64,000 nucleotides of DNA from Amycolatopsis acidiphila (GCF_021391495.1 NZ_CP090063.1:6076001-6140000), one strand, 5' to 3'. Positions 22,005 to 31,518 are shown, counted from the stretch's first letter. Notes: generated by a model from the letters alone, not told the origin. Program-made: numbers and translations.

Positions 22005-23078
22005 TCACGACGTAGCTCGCGGAGTGTCCGGCGGGCAGAGGGCTCCCAGGTGGTCGGTCTCGGCAAGAGCGGTGAGGCGATCGGGCGGGAAGGCTGTCCT
22101 GAGGCAGCGCGAGAGCAGTCCGGCGAGGACGTTCGCCGGATTGGCCTCCAGGGCGTTGTCCGCGGCGATGCCGGCCAGGGCGCCTTCACCGCGGAGGTAC
22201 GCCGAGTACGTCAGCAGCACCGCCGGCTCGGTTCGTTCGGGGGCTGGAGTGCGCCGGACCAGCTCCAGCCACAGACGTTCCGCCTGGCGGCTCGCGTAGG
22301 GGACGGTGGCCAGGGCCAGGCAGGCATCTCGGACCGCGGTGTTGGACAACGCCAGGGCCAGGTCGACGACCTCCTTGTCCGAAAAGGACAAATCGCCTCG
22401 GCGAACACGGCCGAGCGCGGAGCGGACGAGCGCCAGGCCGTGGTCCCGCCGGCGCTCCGCGGTGACGGAGGGGTCCAGCGCATCAACGGCCGCATTCATC
22501 AGCTCGGCACGGCGTCGCACCGCCGCCTCATCGTCCGGGGCGAGCTGGTCGGCCAACTCCTCGCGGCTGTCGAACGTGACGTGCCCGCTCGCTGCGAAAA
22601 CCGCGGCCGTGACGGTGCTGTTCTCATCGGGCAACACGCCTTCGCAATCTTTCTCGAGATAGCAATGCCAAGGTGCGCCTGCGCGGATTTCCGAAGCCCA
22701 GGTGGCGTGCTGCACCTTCGGACCCAGTACGGCAAAGGCCGCGCACAAGAGCTCGACGAGCCTTCGGTGCGGTGGCGTTGTCGGCGGTGGCTGCGATGGA
22801 TGTCGGCCGACGACGACGATGTTGACTGCCCTCACCGCACTGTCGGCGAAGATTTCCATCAGGGCCTGCACTATGTCCGGCTCGTGTTCGGCCGCGGGCA
22901 GGTCCAGGCGCACCGCCGGGCACACCTGGCCGCCGTCGGGACCGCCGAGCCCGAGCACGACGAGCGAATCCGCGGGCCGGAAGCCCAGCAGTGGAGGCAG
23001 GGAGGCGATCAACTGTGCAGGTTCGCGGACGCTGACGCCGGTCCTGCCGTCGGCGAGGATTTTCGTGGTGGTGGTCAC
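22005..23078 (-). CDS. DUF4192 protein of unknown function
   Basis: A 357-residue protein of the actinobacterial DUF4192 family, recognised by the N-terminus SVREPAQLIASLPPLLGFRPADSLVVLGL and the later ALVRSALGRVRRGDLSFSDKEVVDLALAL and DNALEANPANVLAGLLSRCL regions. Its biochemical role is not known. GTG 23078 (VTTTTKILADG) was used as start because the sequence upstream is low-complexity Pro/Arg and repetitive at DNA level. It stands alone on the minus strand between the galE duplication and another repeat tract. Confidence 0.82.
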   Translation of the reverse strand: MTTTTKILADGRTGVSVREPAQLIASLPPLLGFRPADSLVVLGLGGPDGGQVCPAVRLDLPAAEHEPDIVQALMEIFADSAVRAVNIVVVGRHPSQPPPTTPPHRRLVELLCAAFAVLGPKVQHATWASEIRAGAPWHCYLEKDCEGVLPDENSTVTAAVFAASGHVTFDSREELADQLAPDDEAAVRRRAELMNAAVDALDPSVTAERRRDHGLALVRSALGRVRRGDLSFSDKEVVDLALALSNTAVRDACLALATVPYASRQAERLWLELVRRTPAPERTEPAVLLTYSAYLRGEGALAGIAADNALEANPANVLAGLLSRCLRTAFPPDRLTALAETDHLGALCPPDTPRATS

Positions 23079-23275
23079 GACTCCACGATGGCGGATGGCG
23101 GGGCGGTGGTGGGAAAAAGTTGGTTCGGGTGTGGACAACCGGGGTGGTGTGGACAAGTTGTGCACATGCGGGCGCGGTGTTGGGCGGGAGGTGGCGAATT
23201 GGAGCGTGTTGGGCGACAGCTCGGGGCTTGGACGGGGTGGGGTGGCGCTGGAGCGGAGGCCGCGGGGTGGCGGAT

Positions 23276-23450
23276 GCGCGGGTGGGATCTGCGGGCGTGG
23301 GATACGTGGCGGCGCGGGACGCGTGAGAGGCGCGAAGCGCGAGGCGCCCGGACACGCGAGCGCGGGTGGGATCTGCGGACGTGCGATGCGCGTCAGTGCC
23401 GGAGGCGTGAGGCGTGAGAGGGGCGAGGCGCCCAGACACGCGAGCGCGGG
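23276..23450. repeat. 84-bp degenerate tandem repeat
   Basis: GCGCGGGTGGGATCTGCGG occurs at 23276 and again 84 bases later at 23360. The unit ends (GCGAGGCGCCCGGACACGCG) recur near 23340 and 23424 with small changes, giving about two and a half units. It lies in the roughly 890-base gap between the DUF4192 gene and the next gene. The plus strand is strongly G-rich here. Confidence 0.75.
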
Positions 23451-23649
23451 ACGGGCCGAGCTCCGGAGGGGCGGAGGGCTGGGTCTGCCCGCAGGGTCGA
23501 TCGCCGGACGAGACCGGAGGCCCGCGGAGCATGAGCCCCCTCTTGTCCACATCGGACGTGACAGGGTTCGACGACGCCGCTGCAGGGGTTCGAGGTGGTG
23601 GAATCCCCGACGGAGCCGCCCCGCGGCCAGGTCGCCGTGGCGACAACCC

Positions 23650-23816
23650 GGGCCCGGCCACAGCAGGCCCCGCCACAGCAGCACAGGCCCCGCCACACCA
23701 GAGCAGGGCCCGGCCACAGCAGGGCCCGACCACACCACAGCCCCGCCACAGCAGGGCCCGACCACACCACAGCAGGGCACGGCCACACCACAGCCCCGCC
23801 ACAGCAGGGCCCGACC
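23650..23816. repeat. CACAGCAGG-type tandem repeats
   Basis: A C/A-rich tract built from CCCCGCCACAGCAGGGCCCG and close variants. The longest exact repeat is 33 bases, at 23731-23763 and 23784-23816 (period 53). It lacks the constant unit length and unique spacers of a CRISPR array. It lies 150 bases upstream of the membrane-protein gene. The rest of 23079-23964 holds no gene that could be supported. Confidence 0.8.
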
Positions 23817-23964
23817 GAAAGGACGCCGGCACCAAAGACCGCGATCCGCACCAAACCCCTCCACCCACGGGTTGAGACCCGGATCAACCCGGAAGCCACC
23901 TGCGCACTGACGCGCCCCGGCGCGAGGGAGCAGAAGCTGGACGGGAACCGAAAGGAGAACCGGG

Positions 23965-24471
23965 ATGGATCCCGTCGAGGTCCTGCTCTACCTAGTCATC
24001 GCCGCCCTGGTCATCTGGCGCGTGGTGTTCCGGCAGCTGCGCGGCAGCACCATCACGGTGCGCGGGCTGATCATCATCCCGGGCATCCTGCTGGTGCTCG
24101 GGCTCGAGAACTGCGCCCGCGCGCTACCCAAGGCCACCGGCGGCGAGATCGCCCTCCTCGCGGTCGACCTCGCGGTGCTGCTCGTCCTCGGCGTCGCCCG
24201 CGCCGCGAGCGCCCACCTCGACGTCCGCGACGGGTACGCGTTCCAGAAGGGCACCACCCTGACCCTCGTGCTCTGGCTGGTGACGATCGCGATCCGCATC
24301 GGGTTCGGTGTCGCCGGTGCGCGGACGGGGCTCGCGGGGCCACTCACGTCCTCGTCGGTCCTGCTCTCGATGGGCCTGAGCATCGGGGTGCAGAACGTCC
24401 TCGTCTACAGCCGGGCACGCCGCCGCGAGCTGCCGATCGCGACGAGCAGGTCCACCGTCGCCCGGGGTTGA
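23965..24471 (+). CDS. Small integral membrane protein next to a two-component system
   Basis: A 168-residue protein with four to five hydrophobic segments (VLLYLVIAALVIWRVVF, LIIIPGILLVLGL, ALLAVDLAVLLVLGVA, LTLVLWLVTIAIRIGFGV, SVLLSMGLSIGVQNVLVY). It ends in a basic tail RARRREL. An AAAGGAG site lies 7 bases before ATG. The histidine kinase gene begins 15 bases after its stop, so the three genes are probably cotranscribed and the protein may be a sensor partner or the cargo of that system. The layout recalls DUF1453/CcdC-like proteins; the function is unknown. Confidence 0.82.
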   Translation: MDPVEVLLYLVIAALVIWRVVFRQLRGSTITVRGLIIIPGILLVLGLENCARALPKATGGEIALLAVDLAVLLVLGVARAASAHLDVRDGYAFQKGTTLTLVLWLVTIAIRIGFGVAGARTGLAGPLTSSSVLLSMGLSIGVQNVLVYSRARRRELPIATSRSTVARG

Positions 24472-24486
24472 GGCATTCTGAACGGC

Positions 24487-25605
24487 ATGACGCTGGACAT
24501 CCGGCGAACACGGGTCTCGCTGGCGCTCGACTCGATGCGCTGGCTGCTCGTGCTGATCCCGCTGGTCAGCTTGTCACCCCAGTTCACCCGGTGGACCTGG
24601 CCGGTGGCGGTGGTGGCGCTGGCCGGGTCGCTGCCGATGATGTGGCTGCCGACGCGCCCCGGCTGGCTGCTGCCCGGTGGCCTGATCGTCCTCGCCACCG
24701 CGAGCGGAATCCTGTGGGTGCTGCATCCGGCCAGCCTGATCTCGGTGGTCGTGTTCACCACGATCTTCTACGCGGCACGCTTCCTGCCGCTGCGGGCCGC
24801 GCTCGTGATCGGCGTCGTGATGGCCGCCGCCATGACGGCCCAGTTCCTGCGCTACCACGTGAGCCTGCGCAGCGCCCTGCTCGACTTCTCGATGACCGCC
24901 GTCGTGATCCTGCTCGGGCTCGTCCGGCGCGGGCGGGCCGCGAGGCTGGAACAGACCGAGCTCGCCCTCGCCCGGGCACGCACCGCAGCCGAGGAGCACG
25001 CCGTCGCCGCGGCGCTCGCCGAACGGGCACGGATCGCGCGGGAGCTGCACGACGTGCTCGCCCACTCGCTGTCCGGGCTCGCCCTGAACCTGCAGGGTGC
25101 CCGCCTGATGCTGGTGCGGGACGGCGCGAGCCCGGAAGCGCTCGCGCAGATCGAGCGTGCGCAGCAGCTCGCGGGCGACGGGCTGGCCGAGGCACGCAAG
25201 GCGGTCGCCGCGCTGCGCGAGGACCCGGTCCCGCTGGAGCGGGCGATCGACGACCTGCTCGCGGGCTACCGGCTCGACACGAGGGCGGCCGCGGAGCTGA
25301 CCGTGCGGGGCGAACCCCGCCCGGTCGACGCGGCGACCGGCACGACCCTGCTGCGGGCCGTGCAGGAGGCGCTGTCCAACAGCCGCAAGCACGCACCGGG
25401 CGCCCGCGTGCAGGTCGAACTGGTCTACTCGGCCGACGAGGTCGAGGTCACCGTGCTCGACCACCAGGGCAGGCGGCCGACGCCGGGCGCGGTGCCGGGC
25501 TACGGTTTGCGCGGGATGCGCGAACGCGCCGAACTGCTCGGCGGGCGGCTCGCGACGGGCCCGGGGGAGGACGGATGGCGGGTACAGCTGACGGTGCCGG
25601 CGTGA
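24487..25605 (+). CDS. Sensor histidine kinase, NarL/DesK class
   Basis: A 372-residue kinase with five or six N-terminal membrane segments (to about residue 146) and almost no extracellular loop, so it probably senses the membrane or a membrane partner. The HisKA_3 motif ERARIARELHDVLAHSLS carries the phospho-acceptor His188. The HATPase region has EALSNSRKHAPGA (N box) and GYGLRGMRERAELLGG (G box). Its stop overlaps the regulator start by GTGA. Confidence 0.92.
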   Translation: MTLDIRRTRVSLALDSMRWLLVLIPLVSLSPQFTRWTWPVAVVALAGSLPMMWLPTRPGWLLPGGLIVLATASGILWVLHPASLISVVVFTTIFYAARFLPLRAALVIGVVMAAAMTAQFLRYHVSLRSALLDFSMTAVVILLGLVRRGRAARLEQTELALARARTAAEEHAVAAALAERARIARELHDVLAHSLSGLALNLQGARLMLVRDGASPEALAQIERAQQLAGDGLAEARKAVAALREDPVPLERAIDDLLAGYRLDTRAAAELTVRGEPRPVDAATGTTLLRAVQEALSNSRKHAPGARVQVELVYSADEVEVTVLDHQGRRPTPGAVPGYGLRGMRERAELLGGRLATGPGEDGWRVQLTVPA

Positions 25606-26249
25606 AGCCGCTGCGCGTGGTCCTCGCCGACGACCAGGCGGTCGTCCGCGAGGGCCTGGTGACGCTGCTCGGCCTACTGCCGGAGGTCGACGTCGTGGGG
25701 GCCGCGGCCGACGGGATGGAGGCGGTCGAACTGGTCGCCGAGCACGAACCGGACGTGCTGCTGGTGGATCTGCGGATGCCGCGCTGCGACGGGGTGGAGG
25801 CGACGGCGCGGGTGCGCGCGGAACACCCCGGCACCGAGGTGGTGGTCCTGACCACCTACGCCGACGACGAGTCCCTGCTGTCCGCGTTGCGCGCCGGGGC
25901 GCGGGGCTACCTGACGAAGGACGCCGACGCGGAGTCGATCGCGCGGGCACTGCGCTCGGCCGCGAACGGGATGTCCACTGTGGATTCCGAGCTGCAGCGG
26001 CGGCTCGTCGAGGCCGCGAGCCGGGCACAGGCGCCGCGCACCCGCGAGGTCGAAGGCCTCACCGCGCGTGAGATCGAGGTCCTCCGGCTGATCGCGGGTG
26101 GACTGTCCAACACGGAGATCTCCCGCACGCTCGTCATCAGCGAGGCAACGGTGAAGACGCACGTCAACCACCTGTTCGCGAAGGCGGGGCTGCGGGACCG
26201 GGCGCAGGCAGTGGCCTTCGCGTACCGGACCGGACTGGTGCAGCATTAA
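25602..26249 (+). CDS. LuxR/NarL-type response regulator
   Basis: A 215-residue regulator. The receiver domain has acidic residues in VVLADDQAVVREG, phospho-acceptor Asp56 in LLVDLRMP, a TT switch region and the Lys of YLTKDAD. The C-terminal LuxR helix-turn-helix reads LTAREIEVLRLIAGGLSNTEISRTLVISEATVKTHVNHLFAK. GTG start overlaps the kinase stop. It is the cognate partner of the upstream kinase; the likely first target is its own operon, but no operator could be assigned. Confidence 0.93.
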   Translation: MKPLRVVLADDQAVVREGLVTLLGLLPEVDVVGAAADGMEAVELVAEHEPDVLLVDLRMPRCDGVEATARVRAEHPGTEVVVLTTYADDESLLSALRAGARGYLTKDADAESIARALRSAANGMSTVDSELQRRLVEAASRAQAPRTREVEGLTAREIEVLRLIAGGLSNTEISRTLVISEATVKTHVNHLFAKAGLRDRAQAVAFAYRTGLVQH

Positions 26250-26303
26250 TCGAATCTTTACCGCGACGTGCTCGATCGGGCAATAGACGGCACCCTTGCT
26301 GGG

Positions 26304-26965
26304 ATGATGCTCTGGCGAGTCGTCTCACAACCTGTTCCGGTGACCACCACCGTCACCACGACCACGCCCCCGCCGGAACCGTCGTTCGACCCGGCCGCCC
26401 TCGCCCGATCGGTCGGTGGCGCGGTCAACCGCGTCGGCGGACGGTGGCCTCGCTCGGCGCGGACGAATCGTTCTACACCGCCTCCCTGGTCAAGCTGCTG
26501 ATCGCGCTCGACGCCCTGCACACCGGTGGCTGGCACGCGCCGAGCGCACGCCTGGACGCGAGCCTCACCGAGATGATCTCGGCCAGTCACGACGGGGTCG
26601 CCGATGCCCTGTGGGACTCGGGTGGCCGCTCCGCCATCGTCACCGTCTACAGGTCCCTCACCCAGCAGGTGCCGCCCGAGGCGAGCGGCCCCATCCTCGA
26701 CGCGCTGGCCGCCGCGACCAATCCCGCCGCGGACGGCTTCCCGCAGTACTTCGGCATCCCCGACGGCCTGCCGGGCGGGCCCTGGGCGGCCAAGCAGGGC
26801 TGGATGAAGATCCGGCGTGCGGTCGTGCTGAACACGAGCGGGCTGGTCGCCTCGAGGTACGTCGTGGTGCTGCTGGCGGAGTTTCCGCTGAGCACGAGCC
26901 ACGGGCGGGCACGGGCGGCGCTCACCGCCGGTGCGGCCGCCGTGGCACCCGGGCTCGCGTCCTAG
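26304..26965 (+). pseudogene. Beta-lactamase-like serine hydrolase, probably frameshifted
   Basis: Two adjoining frames together make one protein. Frame 1 from ATG 26304 gives a short hydrophobic start, a Thr/Pro linker (VTTTVTTTTPPPEPSFDPAALA) and ends in RVGG near 26440. From 26444 another frame continues VASLGADESFYTASLVKLLIALDALH, with the SxxK motif (SLVK) of class A beta-lactamase-like hydrolases, and runs to 26965. The expected strand before VASLG is missing at the joint, so a small deletion with frameshift is likely. If GTG 26444 is used as start, the product is 173 residues and lacks its export signal. A sequencing error cannot be excluded. Confidence 0.55.
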
Positions 26966-26976
26966 ACTGCTCAGCC

Positions 26977-28032
26977 GTGTCCGATCAACCCAAGCTGCGG
27001 CGCCGGGTCGCCGATGCCGCGGAAGCCGTGCTGCGCAAGCAGAAGTACGTCGCGCCGGTGGACGTACTCGTGGGGCTGCGGTGGCTGAAGCCGGCCGGTG
27101 TCGAGGACTGGCGGCTCGGCCGTCGGGGTCCGCTGCTGGACGCCCTGCCCGTGGACGGCGTGAAGGTGCTCACCGCGTTCGAGCACCTGCACGACTGGGC
27201 CCGCGAGCGGGGACTGCGGCCGAGCGAGGCCGTGTACCTGGCGGGCACGCGGGACAGGCGACCGCTCGTGTTCGCGGAAGACGAGGCGCTGCAACGGGTT
27301 TTCCGCACGCACTGGGTCTCCCCGGAGTTGTCGGACAAGCAGCGCGAAAAGCTCGAAGCCCGGCAGAACCAGGCGCCGGACCTGGTCGTGCTCTCCCCGC
27401 ACACCGACTGGACGTGCACCGGCTGTGGTATCCGGTCCGCCGCGGGCGAGTTCCAGTACCCCGAGGACGACCGGCCGCTCTGCCTGTCGTGCGCGGACTT
27501 CGACCATCTGGTGTTCCTGCCCTCGGGCAACGCCGCGCTGTCACGGCGCGCGAAGAAGGAGAGCACGCTCGCCGTGCTCGTGACCCGCTTCAACAAACGC
27601 CGGAAACGCTATGAGCGGCAAGGAATCCTGGTCGAGGAGGCCGCGCTCGAACGGGCGGAGGGCCAATGCCTCGCCGACGAGGACGTGCGGGCCCGCCGGC
27701 GGGAACGGGACGCGGTGCGCCGCGCCGCACAGGACGTCGAGTTCCAGGCCGCGATGGCCGGTGAGATCCGCCGGCTGTTCCCCGGCTGTGGTGCCGAACG
27801 CGCGCAGGCCATCGCCGAGCACGCCGGCACCCGGGGCAGCGGCCGGGTCGGCCGGTCCGCGGCGGGCCGCGCGCTCGACGACGAGGCGGTGCGGCTCGCC
27901 GTGGTCGCCTCGATCCGACACGAGGACACGGACTACGACGCGATGCTCATGGCCGGGGTGCCCCGGGCGGAGGCACGCGACCGGATCCGGCCGGGCATCG
28001 ACCGGGTGCTGGCGCGGTGGGAGCGCGGCTAG
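26977..28032 (+). CDS. DUF2293 protein with a zinc-ribbon-like centre
   Basis: A 351-residue protein. The C-terminal domain (about 255-350, RLFPGCGAERAQAIAEHAGTRGSGRVGRSAAGRALDDEAVRLAVVASIRHEDTDYDAMLMAGVPR) is DUF2293. The centre has two Cys pairs (CTGCG near 149 and CLSC near 171) that probably bind zinc. The region around 205-235 is very basic (RFNKRRKRYERQ). This composition would suit nucleic-acid binding, but no function is known. GTG 26977 begins VSDQPKLRRRVAD, 11 bases after the hydrolase stop. Confidence 0.82.
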   Translation: MSDQPKLRRRVADAAEAVLRKQKYVAPVDVLVGLRWLKPAGVEDWRLGRRGPLLDALPVDGVKVLTAFEHLHDWARERGLRPSEAVYLAGTRDRRPLVFAEDEALQRVFRTHWVSPELSDKQREKLEARQNQAPDLVVLSPHTDWTCTGCGIRSAAGEFQYPEDDRPLCLSCADFDHLVFLPSGNAALSRRAKKESTLAVLVTRFNKRRKRYERQGILVEEAALERAEGQCLADEDVRARRRERDAVRRAAQDVEFQAAMAGEIRRLFPGCGAERAQAIAEHAGTRGSGRVGRSAAGRALDDEAVRLAVVASIRHEDTDYDAMLMAGVPRAEARDRIRPGIDRVLARWERG

Positions 28033-28053
28033 GTCTGTTTCCCAAGCGGCGGC

Positions 28054-28075
28054 CGCCTGCCCACGCCGGCAGGCG
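28054..28075. terminator. Hairpin between convergent genes
   Basis: CGCCTGCC (28054-28061) and GGCAGGCG (28068-28075) form an 8-bp stem with a 6-base loop. It lies between the ends of the DUF2293 gene (plus) and the CBS gene (minus) and could end both. There is no U-tract, as is common in high-GC actinobacteria. Confidence 0.6.
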
Positions 28076-28085
28076 AACGTGGTCG

Positions 28086-28514
28086 CTAGCCGTGCGCGAT
28101 GTAGGCCTGGAGCTGCTCTTGGCTGGTCTCGAGCTCCTCCATCCGGGTCTTCACCACGTCACCGATGCTGACGATGCCGGCCAGCCTGCCCCCGTCGAGC
28201 ACGGGGACGTGCCGGACGCGGCGCTGGGTCATCAGCACGCTCAGGTCGTCCACCGAGTCCCGCGGTGTGCAGGTGGCGACGACGGTGGTCATGATCTCCG
28301 AGACCGGGCACGACAGCAGCGCTTCCCCGCGTTCGTGCAGCTTCCGCACGACATCCCGCTCGGAGACGATGCCCGCGACGCCATCCGGGCCGAGCACGGG
28401 CATGGCGCCGATGTTGTGCTCGGCGAGCCCGGCCAGCAGCTCTCTGACCGTGGTCTCCGGAGAGACGGTGGCCACCGACGTGCCCTTGTTGCGCAAGACG
28501 TCCGCGATCCTCAT
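28086..28514 (-). CDS. Tandem CBS-domain protein
   Basis: A 142-residue protein made of two CBS domains (about 7-60 and 73-125), each ending in the typical GIVSERDVVRKL or GIVSIGDVVKTRMEEL. Such stand-alone pairs bind adenine nucleotides or S-adenosylmethionine and act as sensors; the ligand and target cannot be read from the sequence. ATG 28514 was chosen because GGGAGGT lies 6 bases upstream; an ATG ten codons earlier lacks a site. It is similar in size to the dormancy-type CBS proteins of mycobacteria. Confidence 0.87.
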   Translation of the reverse strand: MRIADVLRNKGTSVATVSPETTVRELLAGLAEHNIGAMPVLGPDGVAGIVSERDVVRKLHERGEALLSCPVSEIMTTVVATCTPRDSVDDLSVLMTQRRVRHVPVLDGGRLAGIVSIGDVVKTRMEELETSQEQLQAYIAHG

Positions 28515-28691
28515 CCGGCACCTCCCGGTCGTGATCTGGTTCACATCAGGTTAGGGGGCATCGCTCGATCACGAAAGCCACGATCCGGGCGAACCACCGC
28601 GGGTGACGTTCCCGATCCGGGCACTTTCCGTGCCCGAACGGCGGTAATCGGACCGGCACTGTAAACGCTCCTCCCCTGGCAGACTGGTCGC

Positions 28692-30698
28692 ATGGCTGAC
28701 GAAGACCCGTTTCTGTGGCTCGAGGACGTGACCGGCGAAGCGGCACTGGGGTGGGTGCGTGCCCGCAATGCGGAGACCCTGGAAGAGATCACCGGTGGCG
28801 AGCGGTTCGAGCGGTTGCGCAAGGAGATCCGCGAGGTACTCGACGCCGACGACCGGATCCCCTACATCCGCAGGCGCGGCGAATACTTCTACAACTTCTG
28901 GCAGGACGCCGCCAACCCACGCGGGCTGTGGCGGCGCACCACACTGGAGGAATACCGCAAGGACCGTCCCAACTGGGAGGTTCTGCTCGACGTCGACGCG
29001 CTGGCCGAGGCCGAAGGCGAGAACTGGGTCTGGCAGGGCGCGACCGTGCTGCGCCCCGGCTTCCGTCTCGGGCTGGTCGAGCTGTCGCGTGGCGGCGCGG
29101 ACGCGACAGTGGTCCGCGAGTTCGACCTCGACCGGCGCGCATTCGTCGAGGACGGCTTCGAGCTGCCCGAAGCCAAGAGCCGGGTCGGCTGGATCAACGA
29201 GGACCTCATCTACGTCGGCACCGATTTCGGCGAGGGATCGCTGACCACATCGGGATATCCGCGGGTCATCAAGGAATGGCGCCGAGGCACTCCGCTGTCG
29301 GCGGCGAGCACGGTCTACGAAGGCAAGCTCGAGGACGTTTCGGCGTTCGCCTACCACGACGCCACCCCGGGTTTCGAACGCGATTTCGTCGGCAGCTCAC
29401 CGGATTTCTACCGGGTCGAGAAATTCCTTCGCACCGAGGACGAGCTGGTGCGCATCGACGTGCCCGAGGACTCGCAGACGACGGTGCACCGCGAGTGGCT
29501 GCTCATCCGCACCCGCTCGCCGTGGACGGTCAACGGCCGCGACTACGACGCCGGCACCCTGCTCGCCGCCCCCTTCGACGACTACCTCGCGGGCTCACGC
29601 GAGCTGACGGTGCTGTTCGAGCCGGACGTCCGCACCTCGCTCGAGGCGTACGACTGGACGCGGAACCACCTCGTGCTCACGACGCTGTCCGACGTGCGCA
29701 CCCAACTGCACGTGCTGACCCCGGCCGAGGGCTGGCGCCGGGAGCCGATGCCGGCGGGCCCCGAGCTGGGCATCGCGCAGGTCCTCGACACCGATCCGGA
29801 CACCAGCGACGAGTACCTGCTGGGCACCAGCGGTTTCACCGAACCGCCGACGTTGAGATACGGCCATCTCGGCGAAGAGACCGAGGTACTGAAGCAGTCC
29901 CCGGCGCGGTTCGACGCCGAGGGCGTGACCGTCGACCAGTACTTCGCGACCTCGCCCGACGGGACGCAGATCCCGTACTTCGTGGTGCGGCCGCAGGCGG
30001 CAGGCGGGCCGACGATGCTCACCGGCTACGGCGGCTTCGAGGTTTCGCGGCTGCCGGACTACAGCGGTGTCCTCGGCCGCGGCTGGCTCGCCCGCGGCGG
30101 GACGTACGTGCTCGCGAACATCCGCGGTGGCGGCGAGTACGGCCCGTCGTGGCACACCCGGGCGATGAAGGAGAACCGGTACCTGGTGTACGAGGACTTC
30201 GCCGCCGTGGCGAGGGATCTGGTCGACCGTGGGATCACGACGCGGGAGAAGCTCGGCACGCACGGCGGCAGCAACGGCGGGTTGTTGATGGGCGTCATGC
30301 TCACCCGGTACCCGGAACTGTTCGGCGCGATCGTGTGCCAGGTCCCGCTGCTGGACATGCGCCGCTACCACCTGCTGCTCGCGGGCGCGTCCTGGATGGC
30401 CGAGTACGGCGACCCGGACGACCCGGCGCAGTGGGACTACATCGGGAAGTACTCCCCGTACCAGAACGTCCACAGTGGACGCGACTACCCGCCCACGCTG
30501 TTCATGACGTCCACCCGGGACGACCGGGTGCACCCGGCGCACGCGCGCAAGATGGTCGCGAAGATGCGCGAGCTGGGTTACGGCGTGCGCTACCACGAGA
30601 ACATCGAGGGCGGGCACGGCGCGGCCGCGGACAACGAGCAGCTGGCGCAGAAGTGGGCGCTGCTGTTCGAGTTCCTGTGGTCGCAGCTCGAGTACTAG
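28692..30698 (+). CDS. Prolyl oligopeptidase family serine peptidase (S9)
   Basis: A 668-residue cytoplasmic peptidase without signal peptide. The N-terminal beta-propeller runs to about residue 400. The alpha/beta-hydrolase domain carries the nucleophile Ser527 in THGGSNGGLLMG, the acid in TSTRDDRVHP and the His in IEGGHGAA. It cleaves short peptides, often after proline. No strong ribosome site precedes ATG. Its stop codon and that of the convergent reductase share the four bases CTAG (30695-30698). Confidence 0.9.
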   Translation: MADEDPFLWLEDVTGEAALGWVRARNAETLEEITGGERFERLRKEIREVLDADDRIPYIRRRGEYFYNFWQDAANPRGLWRRTTLEEYRKDRPNWEVLLDVDALAEAEGENWVWQGATVLRPGFRLGLVELSRGGADATVVREFDLDRRAFVEDGFELPEAKSRVGWINEDLIYVGTDFGEGSLTTSGYPRVIKEWRRGTPLSAASTVYEGKLEDVSAFAYHDATPGFERDFVGSSPDFYRVEKFLRTEDELVRIDVPEDSQTTVHREWLLIRTRSPWTVNGRDYDAGTLLAAPFDDYLAGSRELTVLFEPDVRTSLEAYDWTRNHLVLTTLSDVRTQLHVLTPAEGWRREPMPAGPELGIAQVLDTDPDTSDEYLLGTSGFTEPPTLRYGHLGEETEVLKQSPARFDAEGVTVDQYFATSPDGTQIPYFVVRPQAAGGPTMLTGYGGFEVSRLPDYSGVLGRGWLARGGTYVLANIRGGGEYGPSWHTRAMKENRYLVYEDFAAVARDLVDRGITTREKLGTHGGSNGGLLMGVMLTRYPELFGAIVCQVPLLDMRRYHLLLAGASWMAEYGDPDDPAQWDYIGKYSPYQNVHSGRDYPPTLFMTSTRDDRVHPAHARKMVAKMRELGYGVRYHENIEGGHGAAADNEQLAQKWALLFEFLWSQLEY

Positions 30699-31447
30699 CT
30701 GCCACGCTCGGCCAGGTACCGCTCGAAGGTGACCTTGCCGACGGCGTGCTCCGGGGCGAGGTTGGCGCCGGCCCGGAACGCGCGCGCCGCCTTGCCCGGC
30801 AAGGAGACCGGCACGACGGGACGGCTCCGGCCCACGGCGGCGAGGTAAGCCCTGGCCAGCTCGGCGGAGTCGCGGACCTCGGGGCCGCCCATGTCCGGCA
30901 CCCGGCCGGCGGGTTGTCCCAGCGCGAGCTCGACCAGCCGGTCGGCGACCTCACGGACGTCGACCGGCTGGAACCGGCCCTTGAGGGTGAAGGTGACGGG
31001 CAGCCGTAGCTGGGCCTTGGTGAAACCGAGGACGAGGTCGTGGAACTGGGTGGCCCGCAGGATCGTCCACGGCAGGCCGGAACCTTCGATGAGCCGTTCG
31101 GTCTCGAGCTTCGCCTTGTAGTAGAAGAAGGGGATCTTGTCGATCCCGACGATCGAGATGTAGACCAGGTGCGCGCCGCGGGTGGTCTCGATGAGCTTCC
31201 GCGTGGCGGCGACGTCTCCCCCGCCCGTGCTGTTGCTGGCGCAGTGCACGATCGTGTCCACGCCCTCGGTGGCTTCGGCGATACCGGCGCCGGTCTTGAG
31301 GTCGCCGGTGCGCCAGGCGTAGGGCGTACGGGCGGGCGCGGGCCTGCGGCTGAGCACCCGCACCGCACGGCCGTCGCCCAGCAGCCGCTCGGCCACGACG
31401 CTGCCGAGCGTGCCGGTGCCGCCCGTGACCAGGATCGTCTCGCTCAC
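30695..31447 (-). CDS. NAD(P)-binding reductase, NmrA/atypical SDR type
   Basis: A 250-residue atypical SDR with the nucleotide motif VTGGTGTLGSVVAERL at residues 7-22, basic RVLSRRP after the second strand (NADP preference likely), and THE-type features HCASNSTGGGDVAATRKLIE, YISIVGID and PWTILRATQFHDLV. The Tyr-Lys pair is in FFYYKAKLETERL. Members act on quinones, flavins or small electrophiles, and the substrate is not known. It converges on the peptidase gene with overlapping stops. Confidence 0.82.
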   Translation of the reverse strand: MSETILVTGGTGTLGSVVAERLLGDGRAVRVLSRRPAPARTPYAWRTGDLKTGAGIAEATEGVDTIVHCASNSTGGGDVAATRKLIETTRGAHLVYISIVGIDKIPFFYYKAKLETERLIEGSGLPWTILRATQFHDLVLGFTKAQLRLPVTFTLKGRFQPVDVREVADRLVELALGQPAGRVPDMGGPEVRDSAELARAYLAAVGRSRPVVPVSLPGKAARAFRAGANLAPEHAVGKVTFERYLAERGS

Positions 31448-31518
31448 TGCTGCTCCTTCTGCCGGTGGTTTCCACGTTCCCGCATGAAGGACGAGACGGC
31501 GAGTGAGAAGGTGACAAG

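Noticed and set aside
23640..23820. Possible CRISPR array
   Set aside because: Repeat units vary in length, there are no unique spacers of constant size, and no cas gene is present.
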